64,000 nucleotides of DNA. It comes from Temnopleurus reevesii. Lineage: Eukaryota; Echinodermata; Echinoidea; Temnopleuroida; Temnopleuridae. The position numbers were made by a program, and so were the translations under genes. The stretch is taken from positions 186,577-250,576 of the forward strand of contig BQKZ01000075.1 in assembly GCA_036244855.1 (NCBI GenBank), read 5' to 3'. Shown in pieces: positions 54,101 to 64,000 of this stretch (position 1 is its first letter; every line of letters begins with the position of its first letter). The notes under the pieces are model-generated. The model made no database searches and was not told the DNA's origin. It worked only from the letters and a program-made list of their open reading frames with translations.

Positions 54101-56393
54101 TGCTTTATAGACACTACTTCAGCAGTGGAAAAGCCGCTGATCACGAAATCAAAATTGACCAAAAATTCTTACTTACAACCACATTTATCAGATTTTGATC
54201 ACTTTTTGTAAGTGATTTAGACGTAGAGTGCTGTTTCGCTTGGGTTTAGGAAGTGGATAAGATGCAAATCATTCATTTACATTGATTAAAATGCATAGCA
54301 TATTCTATGATTCATTCAGATGTGACCAAATTCTTACAGCTCATCAATAAATTACATTTTCCTTCATTCTTTAAAATGGTTTTAAGACAATCTAAATTCA
54401 TGTATGATACGTGGAATCAGAATGAAACTTGTATTCAGCTGAGCATGTTTCTCAACAATATTTCTTTGCCATAGATGATTGTGACTTGGTATTATATATT
54501 CAGGCTTTAGGCAACATATGGCAGTATGAAGATATTTATAGCATCGATGAACAGAGAGACTATAATCATTACACCACTCAGAAGAGACTTAAGCCATGCT
54601 GATGTTAAGAGGTTACTTTGTCCTTATACAACTCCATGGTGTAACTCATGCTGACTATAGGGAACATTTGAAATAGAGATAGATTAAGCACTCTGCTCAC
54701 TACAATTTTTCACAGATTACATATGGCCAATCTAACATTATTATCATTAAAATCATGCAACCGTTTCTACATCACTTCAACATGGTATGAGTAACCATAT
54801 TTCTTCAACATAGGTCATTGCCATGACCAGTAGTTAGACTTTAATCTGGACTTCGGACTGCATAATTGTCTTTAAGAATCAGAGTCAACATAATGGTCTT
54901 TCAAATAAAGTGCTCCTAAACATGTACCAGTAGTTTTAGATATTTGAGTAGCATGGTAAATTGCAAAAACAAATGTATTGTATCATACACAGTACACGTT
55001 CATGATTTGTTTCATTTTTTAAATACTCAAATTGATCATGAGCTTATTGTTATTCATAATTGGTCAACAATGATAATATTATAACAATCAAAACAATCTA
55101 CAATGTAATTTAAGGATTATCATTTGCATTCATCAAAACCATATTTGATAATCTATTGTATTTAAAGGCCACACTTGTCCAACAATCAGTTTTTGATACC
55201 AATTAGAGTAGAAAATAAAATGTTGATCATTGATTTTCTAGAAATTTTCAGATAATTCTTCTATTCCCAGCATTGGTAGACGGCTGAAACCCTTTGTCAT
55301 GTGACAAGCCCTTGAATATGTTATGGCACATGAATCCTAAATCTCATTGGATGTGAGCAGATGGTCACAAGGTCCCTCTTAGGCCCCTCAAAATTAATTG
55401 TTTGGATGCCCTTTTTTCATCAAGATTGGAAAATCATCGTAAAGTTATAAAAGAATATGTGAAATATGACCTGAAAAGATATTTCCTGTTACTCTTTGGC
55501 TTTTCATCGCCTTTCCTTGCTTTCCTCATTTTTTTAATTAAAAAAATAACATAAAAAAACTTTTCCTGACTGACGCTTTTTTATTTAAAGGAGGGCATTG
55601 GAGGACATCCAATCAATTTTTTTGTTTGGCCTTACCAGTCTCATTCCTTCCTATCCCAGCAACTTATGCTTGGATTGGGTTGAGACATTCATCTATTGGT
55701 GATTATAAAAGATGAATTTACAATGAATTCTCTCCTCGTTTTGATGAATAAAGAAAACTTAATATGTAAATGTATAATTGTAGGATAATCTCATGCAAAT
55801 TTAATTTTCTTCCATGATGAAAATGAATAGCGAAATAAAACGATGAATATATGGGGGATTTAAACAAATTATTCACTTGCGTTTATAATGAAGAAGAGTT
55901 AAACCAATTCGATATCTCACCATTTACTCACAAACAAAGACATGAAAATAGGCTGATTGCAAAAAAAATATTAATCAAAAGTTTTGAGTTTGTTCCTCAG
56001 GATTGTTCTTGTGCACTTTGGCAAAACACTTGACAATAATAGTCACTTCACCTCTAATGGAGAAATGGAAACCTGGTGCACTACAAAGGAAACAGTTAAA
56101 GACTATTAATTAGAAACATCATAATGTATTATATTTTATAAACATTTCTCTGGGATATAGTTGCCCTGTTATCATAATTTCTTGGAATCCCACTAAAATG
56201 ATGTGATAAAACTGTAATGTGGTAAATTGTTATAGTAAATGCCTCAGAGCATTGGCTGAAAGAAATATAAAATGTCTATGAATAAATAGATGGAATTGAT
56301 AATTACACCTGAAACACGTCAAGATTTACCTCATCACATACCAATGATATATAAGTATCATTATTGTCCTTATTGATATAAGTAGTAGTATTA

Positions 56394-56394
<1 letters not shown>
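51159..56394. other. Long AT-rich stretch, no gene recognised
   Basis: Both strands read; only short ORFs without motifs, no convincing splice-linked coding sequence, no clear repeat structure. Confidence 0.5.
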
Positions 56395-56439
<45 letters not shown>

Positions 56440-56830
56440 CATCATTATTATTATTATCATCATTATCATTATTATCATTATCATCATTATAATTTATATC
56501 TAGCTTAAAACTCTCCTTTAGGCAAAACATTAACAAAAATAGGATTGTAATCGTAACAGAGCCTGCAATATTATTATCATCATCATTTTTATTATCATTA
56601 TCGTTATTATCATCATCATCATTATTATTTATATCTAGCTTAAAACTCTCCTTTGGGCAAAACATTAAAAAATATAACTGTAATTATAACAGAGCCTGCA
56701 ATATTATTATCATCATTATTATTATTATCATTATCATTATCATCATCATCATTATTATCTATATCTAGCTTAAAACTCTCCTTTGGGCAAAACATTAAAA
56801 AATATAACTGTAATTATAACAGAGCCTACA
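56395..56830 (+). repeat. ATT/ATC microsatellite and three-copy ~130-bp tandem repeat
   Basis: ATATCTAGCTTAAAACTCTC starts at 56496, 56631 and 56761 (steps 135 and 130 bp), each copy followed by GGCAAAACATTA and a stretch of ATT/ATC triplets. The Asn/Asp-rich ORF on the minus strand is a product of the triplets. Confidence 0.9.
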
Positions 56831-56831
56831 A

Positions 56832-59800
56832 CAAGGCAAAAATATAATACTACAACTAAGATAAGGGTTGCTAATTGCCATCATTATATTAACACAACAA
56901 AGCTATTACAATATTAAGAGTAATCAAGATGGATACCATATGGTGTTTGTACGATGACGTACCATGGATTGAAGATTGTGCATATATTGAGGGAATAATG
57001 AGAAAATATAGCTTGGGACTATAAATAGATAAAAATAACAGGGTTTATTTCTGGAAATGCTTTATGAATTCAGAAATTATTTTCAACGCAATTCTTTGTA
57101 GATTTGTATCTTTGAAAGCTTGTGAGAACATAATGGACAATGCCTCAAATCAAGATGAACAATCTTCTGTTTCAAATTGTCAGAATTATGACTGATATAA
57201 AACCAATTATTTCTATTTTGAGGGGATTTTCTCATGTCATGATTATAATCAAGTATAAGAAAACAATTTAATAATGCATGAATGAGCTTCATTTATTGCA
57301 CTGATTACCAATTTTCCAACAAAATGATTTTTCAGAAAAATAATTACTTCTCAATAGGGGAAATCCATTAGTAATCAGATAAGCCTCTAGGTGAGTGCAT
57401 ACTATGGCCTTGCTCAGTTTACGTTTGTTAATTAAACAATATATCCTGGGTATGATTAAAGCACAAACTTTGTCAAAATAGAGAGAAGTCACAAAATGTT
57501 AAACTGACTATGCATAAATTCGAGGGGAAACACTCTCAGTAGCCACAAGCCTTCATACATATTTCCCCAGTTTGAGATACTTAAGAATTTGATCTATTGT
57601 AGATGCCATTCCTAAAGCTAATATTGCAAAATAGGCAATAATATCACTATACAAATAGGCAGTTACTTTGGAGATACACAATAGAAAAGCATAGTAAAGC
57701 AAATATTGATGGAGACATAGAAGGAAAAAAAGACTAGTAGGAAAAAATGTGTATTTTGAAAATAAGTATAAATACATATATGACTCAAGTATAAAGTGTT
57801 TGTAAGTCTAATGGATATGACATTTTATCTAAATTTTTTGGAATAAGTATTACATGGAAAAGTACTTTATTATGTCTTCTCCTTGGCAATATATCCATCC
57901 ATTGAAAGCAAACACATAAAGCAATAAGAAATCCCCTAATATAATTCCATGAGAAGACTGCTCTGGACTTTGCTCATGTTGAATTTTTTTATTCAATTTC
58001 AGTCTATCTTCGTACCTCTGTGCAATCACTCTTTTTGTTGTTATAATTTGTAAATTTGTGAATCTTGGCTTGTAATCAGATTGATGCTGGAAGAAGCCTA
58101 TTTTTAGCTAACATATCAAATCATAGTATATTACTTTAGCATGTACAATAAGATAAAACATACATTATCAAATTTCTTTGAAGACCATATAATCCAAGTT
58201 TACAGAAGACACACACATACACAATAACTTTTTACTCTTGATTAAATGTTGACATTTCCAAGATACAATGCTTGATTGGGATTTGGTAATGCACAAACTC
58301 TGGCAGATTCTATATCATTATTAAATCTACTTAACATTTCAAGAGTAGAATTTGAAGGACAAAATTTGGAAAAAATTGGAGTTGATTATTCTTATGAATA
58401 TTTTACAATGGCTATTTTATGGCTTACATTGTTTTATTACTATCATAATTATTATTTTGTTATTCGCTGCATTTTAATGGAAAATATGGGGCAATGTGGT
58501 CCCAAGGCCATATTCTTATTATAGGTTCTGTACCACAGTGAATGTGATAATTATGACACAATGATGTAAAGATATTTGGAACAGAAATTAATCGATTATT
58601 CAGGAATGTGTACAATAATTCTTTCATTTTTATGGCTAAATTATTATTTCTACAAATAATTGCACTTATGCACAATATAATTTCTTTGTATGAAGAATGA
58701 TTAATCATTCTTTCATATAACTTCATACGTGTAGTGTCATTATACACAATGGCTATCTTCGGAATTCTATAATTAACTAATAATTTATATGAAAAGTATT
58801 TTCGACCATCCAACTAAATAGTACCGTATGAAGTGGTAACTGTTTAAATTTGTGCAGTGCATATCGCTAGGACAGAAATTCAAATAAATACAATTTTCAT
58901 TAACAGGAAATGATTACCTTTCATGATCTTAAATTCTGCATTTTTACTCTTCATGAAAAGGAGGTACGTAAAGTGCATACATGTAGGGCTGTGGATTACA
59001 AGTACAGAGCGTTACCAAGGGATGAAAGAGAACGATGAAATACTGCAGCAGTAGATATAGGCCTTACATGCTGGAAGTACCAAAGCTTTGATCCATTTAT
59101 TCAATGCTGAACATGCTCTCATACCACTGTGCCACCCATAGTTACTTGTTGTGTCATTCCCTGCATTAAAAAAAGGTGGGAAGGGGGATAGGAGAAAACA
59201 AAAACAAGAAAGTGGTCATTAGACTTTATTCTAAGTATGGCAAATTTCCAAATACATCATAGATGTTGTCAATGTAAAACTATGTTCATATATCATCATA
59301 TTTAAAAAGTTAAGTGTAAGCTTGCACTAAAGTTTAAGGCAAGCTCATTGTTGAGACATGATAAATTCCATAATCAGATTCATCAAATCAATAATTTGAA
59401 ATACTTTAGCACAAGGATGGATTTTCAATCGGTGTATGATGGCAAAGCATTTTTCTTTTACAGTAAATGTTTTGGAACACAAAAATATATTTATCCACAT
59501 CTAGGCTATAATATGATAATTTTTACAAACATGAAAGTAACTGTACATGTTACTGTTGCAAAGTTTTGATCATTATTACATGTAATAAGGAGAAATTGGA
59601 ATGGATAGACAATTTGATTAAATAACAATTAATGAAATTAGTAGTAAAAACACATGAGACAGTATGTTAATTAACACACAAAACTCTGTTTAACACCATC
59701 AAACAATTGCAAATTGTCATGTCATGAGACAGACACGCATAGTGGTCTATTAATGCCTATTAATTTCAGAGATAGCACAGCATCTTCGAAGATGCCAGTC

Positions 59801-60899
59801 TTCTAGAATGTGCAAGAGGATAAAAACCAAAATATATCTATCAAGCCTATTTCACGCTAAGTAAGGAAGGCCTCCACATCAATTTTACATGGCACAAGAT
59901 AGAAAGATAGAAAAATTAAAATATGAATCATAAGACAGCTGAACCATACATTTATCACAATAGAAAATGCACATTGTTATGGTTATATTTTTTCTCACTG
60001 AAGAGAAAATATTTGGCGCCGTTATTTATTGATTAACATTTTTCGGATCGTTGGGATCTATGCATCTTTGCATCTTTGATGTTAGGAGGAATGGTAGGAA
60101 TGGGTATTGTAATATAACTGCCCAAGAGCATGAAAGAAAATAAGCAAATGATTTCCTTCTTTTATTGCAAAGGCTAATTTTAGCATCTGAGAAACAGATA
60201 TGACATAATATTCAGACATTACATTGAAAAAGCCTCTATTGGACTCTTTTATTCAAAATGAAATCCAACTATTTCTTATTCAATGATATGGTAAAACCAT
60301 AAATTTTCACCAGCAGTTAAATTCTAAAAGATTTTAATCTACATTTTAGCTAAATATTTGTGAGAGCATAATACTGTGAAATATTGTTTTGAAATTTAAT
60401 ACAGTGATTCACATTGGCAAGCACAGAAATGGGTATCGACTCTTTTACATAATACATGTAAGTACTTTTCTTACGACAGTGATGCTGAATAAAAATAAAT
60501 TGATGATTGGGCAACTTGTCAATATCAGGAGACCACTTTATAAATCCAAAACTCCCATAAAACATTTGAATAAAATGACAAACTCTGTATATAAATAGCT
60601 GTGCAAAATAATGTATCCCATTAGGTCCACAAGACCAAAAGTATATATCACTATGCTGCATGATTGATGTGTGCAATATCTGCAGGATTTCACACTACAG
60701 TATACCATGTGCAAATACATGTAGATTAACAGGTCAATTAACTGATTAACTTTGACAGAAGGGCATTGTTACATATATGGAGGTACATACATAGATATAC
60801 ATAAAGTGACATAAATTGAGGGGAAAGGTCCAAATCTGTGGAGCAAAGAATTCAAAGTTACATCTCTCCAAATAGCTTGGGGACTACAATCCACATTAA
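56832..60899. other. AT-rich region, no gene recognised
   Basis: Only short ORFs lacking motifs on either strand; no clear inverted or tandem repeats. Confidence 0.5.
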
Positions 60900-61416
60900 A
60901 AGCCCAAGTATAGTTTTGGTTAAGTTTAAGAGATGTGAAGTTTTGGGGTGTTTATCATGACATATAATTCTCCTACACAATTTTAGACCATAGCATAGCA
61001 TATTTTTGTTTGAATGGATTCTTTTGAAAATTTGAATTTGACCATTAATTCATACTTAGCACCCTCTCTTGGTTATAACAATATTTTGCTTGTCATAGGG
61101 CATATACAAAGTTATTTCCGAGATTTGACAATAGAATGATAGAAAGGTATACACAACAATAAAATTCTGAAATTTTCATCCAATTCTGTGCATAAAAAGT
61201 TGTCCTTTATCAAGATAGAAAATATTGAATTTGTGTTGTGGGACACGACACTGAAATATTTTGCACATTTTAGGTTATAGCTTTTCCAAAACTCGTTCAG
61301 TTTTCACAAAATCTTTTGTGCAACATGTTCATGATACTATATTTCATTTTATATACATTTGAATACAAAATTTGGCGATGAAAATATTCGCTTTCACCAA
61401 AACTTTAATTGGGCTT
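60900..61416 (+). mobile_element. Dispersed TIR element, copy 2
   Basis: About 517 bp matching 10723-11235 end to end, ends AAGCCCAAGTATAGTTTTGG and ACCAAAACTTTAATTGGGCT. No transposase ORF. Confidence 0.8.
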
Positions 61417-61582
61417 CAAGGACTAAAATGTATACTGGGAAAAGGCCGATGATCTCAAACAAAGTTGGGTACATGGCATTTCTGGCATTTAAGTTATAAA
61501 TACACATAAATCAATCAGCAGACTGGTCGACACAAGTTCTGTATTCCTATCTTCCCAAGGAAATAAAAAATAGACAGTACAG

Positions 61583-61583
<1 letters not shown>

Positions 61584-61614
<31 letters not shown>
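61584..61614 (+). repeat. (TG)n microsatellite
   Basis: About 15 uninterrupted GT units. Confidence 0.9.
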
Positions 61615-61619
<5 letters not shown>

Positions 61620-63467
61620 AAAGGAGTATACATCAAATAACTATGGTTTTTCTCTACCAATTTTTCTACTAGAAATGGATCTCTCTCAATTGCAATGCCT
61701 ACATGCAGTCTAAACATCAAATTTCATAACTGATCCACGATTAAAAAGATCAAACTCATTTTCCTAGAATCTATTTGAAGATCTAATCTATACAAGTTGA
61801 TATAGTTACACCTACTTTGTAAATATCACCTTTGATTAATATCTGAAAATTATGCATATTAACCACACGCACTCATGAGTGTAAAACAACAGCCCTTGCA
61901 TGAATCTTAGTAACAAAAATAGAACTATTCACTTGCCTACTTATGGGCTAAATTATGTGTTACGGTTCATCAAAAATTTTCCATGACTTTGTACACTCTT
62001 CATTTCATGACATTTAGCATCGATATGCATTATTAATATAAAACTAGAAGCATGAATATTCCAATTGTATGCCGCATGAGCTGCTGTTTTACACACATAT
62101 AATTGGTAGGCATGACATGCATACAATATGTTTACATAGAAAATGTACTTTGTACCAATACTTAATACAATGATTGTGTTGGGCAAACATTTTTTCTCTA
62201 TAATCTTGCATTTTGGGAGTGAATCGGATGCAATGGGGATTTGTCTCTTATATTGTGTATATTCAGTATGCATTTAAAAACCCATTAGGAAGAGTATTCA
62301 CCCAAAAGTGTGATAAATATTGTTATATTAAATGATCAGATAAATCAATCATCCTGCATAATATACATGTAGGCAGCATATGTGACAAGGGACTTACATT
62401 TTACATGAAGGTACTTTGGTCAGGTTTATGAACAATAGGACAGATTGGGAGTAATTATTCTCATCATGTCTAAAGTCTATCAAAGACATGTACACATACG
62501 CTATAAACTGCCACTTAAACATTTTGGCATGTATGTACAAGGGGTGTTTCATCAAGTTCATAAAGTACAAGAAAGACTGTCCGAGTAGATTAATGAGTAC
62601 AATAGCCCTAGTACTCTCAATCATGGATTCAACACAAGAACTGATGCCAGTCGTACTTAAAGCGCTCGACCAGTTTTGGGAGGGCGCTTCAGATATTTAA
62701 CTAGTTTGCAAGCTTCAGTAAAATCATTACCATAATGCAGTTTTTCAATAGTAAATTAGAGCATGTTCATAGTTTGTTTGAATGAAATCGACCTAGAAAT
62801 GGCTTAATTATCGCAAAATAAAAAAAACATGCTGCAGTCGTACTCCCTTACAGAACATGCTTCACGTACAAAATGAACGCGAACTCACACACCGCAGACA
62901 ATACCACCGATCGCAACGCCCATTTCAGGCCGACGCTCCCCCGTGCTAAAGCACTTAGAGCACCATAGGAATAATGGCTAATTGACCTGTTCGACGTAAA
63001 ATACACAGAATACAAGCAAAAATGTACTCCTGATATCCTACACAGATATATTTAGGCATGTAAAGCAACTTGTGAATACATCAGCTCGTTTAACATCACT
63101 TTCTGCATCCCGGTCATTTACGAATCTATACCTTTAATTTGAAGTTGTTCGTAGAGTCATTCATAACTTCCTGAAATACCTCTCTGATGATGCCTTAATG
63201 TGAATTAAACTTGTATTAGTTTTTACTAAAGAATATTGGTGACAAGTGCTCTTACTAAAGATAATCTGATATTCTGTTAAATTCAGTTTGAAAAAAAAAT
63301 GTTGGAAGATATGTTACACCAAAAGACAAGAAAAATAATTAACAGTTAAATCACTACATGCTTTTCTATTATAGTTATGGAGCTGAAGGCTAAAATATCA
63401 TTTGCAAGAAAGGTGTTTTGATTAGAACAACAGCAACTACTTTGCCACTATCTATAGCCATGGCTAC
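61615..63467. other. No gene recognised; partial MITE near 62546
   Basis: GGTGTTTCATCAAG (62546) and GCCAGTCGTACTTAAAGCG (62645-62663) resemble decayed parts of the 19409-19572 element. 62880-62960 is locally GC-richer without coding signal. Confidence 0.4.
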
Positions 63468-63788
63468 ACTTAAGGCCAAAACCTTAAGGCTTAAGAAACT
63501 TGAACAGTCTTATCGAAGCTTGTACATGCAGTGCCACAGCAAGTTGTTCAACTCATCAAGGCACATATATTCTTGTCAAAAATGCGAGAAAGCGACTAGT
63601 AAAAAAAAAAAAAAAATCGCCAATGTGCCATACGTCTCTACGAAATGGCGGGAAGGTGATTTGCACAAAGTTGCATTGGCGCCTTGTTTAAGACGAAAAG
63701 TAAAAACTTGCCTTCACGCTGCACATATAAACTTCCGTAGAACTGTAGTAGTTTCTGAAACCTGAACCCTAATAAAGCCGAGCTATTT
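63468..63788. mobile_element. Possible degenerate fold-back element
   Basis: 63471-63535 (AAACTTGAACAGTCTTATCG, GTACATGCAG) is a loose reverse complement of 63715-63785 (GTAGTAGTTTCTGAAACC). One arm-like match also lies near 19663-19712. A 115-codon ORF across it has no family motif. Confidence 0.35.
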
Positions 63789-64000
63789 TGGATTTTTTTA
63801 TGGTCAGGGAGGGGGGAGGGTTTAATTCCAAATCCCCAGATCTTGGCTGACGGTTGCGCGATCAAGGCAAAAATTTGCATGCAGGTAGAACCTAATGCAA
63901 ACTACATAATAGCACATAGTCAAATTATGGGGGGAAAAAATCTAAATTAATCAAACATGCTAATTTATGCATAAACACTTTATTAGAAATCCACTTGAAA

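Noticed and set aside
56303..56665. Asn/Asp-rich 120-codon ORF
   Set aside because: Translation of ATT/ATC triplet repeats.
63418..63765. 115-codon ORF with Lys run
   Set aside because: No family motif; lies across a likely degenerate fold-back element and an A-run.

Overview
The window is animal (eukaryotic) genomic DNA: AT-rich, with long GT-AG introns, scaffold N-gaps and dense inverted-repeat elements, SINE-like and LINE-derived sequence. Two spliced genes can be read completely, one intronless receptor ORF is clear, and almost everything else is repeat or unrecognised non-coding DNA. Gene content and repeat style suggest an echinoderm, most likely a sea urchin; this is inference and the species cannot be fixed from sequence alone.

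Layout. 1-2300: fold-back repeat, then plain AT-rich DNA. 2306-2480: 3' tail of a LINE, running into an intronless rhodopsin-like GPCR ORF (2486-3499, +). 3618-7545: a degenerate LINE (endonuclease and reverse transcriptase, minus strand) between two ~170-190 bp direct repeats. 7.5-12.4 kb: SINE, hAT-like MITE, TIR element. 12486-34579 (minus): a complete 11-exon cathepsin F-like gene, 467 codons, with signal peptide, cystatin-like domain, I29 propeptide and C1 peptidase domain with the Gln/Cys/His/Asn set intact. Its 14 kb third intron holds a 49-bp minisatellite, a ~3.2 kb offset duplication, several fold-back elements and one N-gap. 36512-45760 (plus): a complete 9-exon PLD3/PLD4-like gene, 480 codons, type II membrane protein with two HKD motifs. 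45.8-64 kb: no gene recognised; MITEs, microsatellites and an N-gap.

How the genes relate. The cathepsin F-like and PLD3-like genes are head to head, 1.9 kb apart between start codons. In vertebrates both families act in the endolysosome (a cysteine protease and a 5' exonuclease), so a shared regulatory region is plausible. The gap contains a CRE palindrome near the cathepsin start and, nearer PLD, two CATGTG E-boxes around a CCGGAA (ETS-like) core.

Most notable are partial exon duplications inside both genes. The catalytic-cysteine exon of the cathepsin is followed by a degrading tandem series of copies, two of which keep splice sites in the same phase. In the PLD gene, the 5' edge of exon 7 with its 3' splice site is repeated at ~150-bp spacing at least four extra times upstream of the true exon. 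I found no evidence for a wholly novel multi-gene system.
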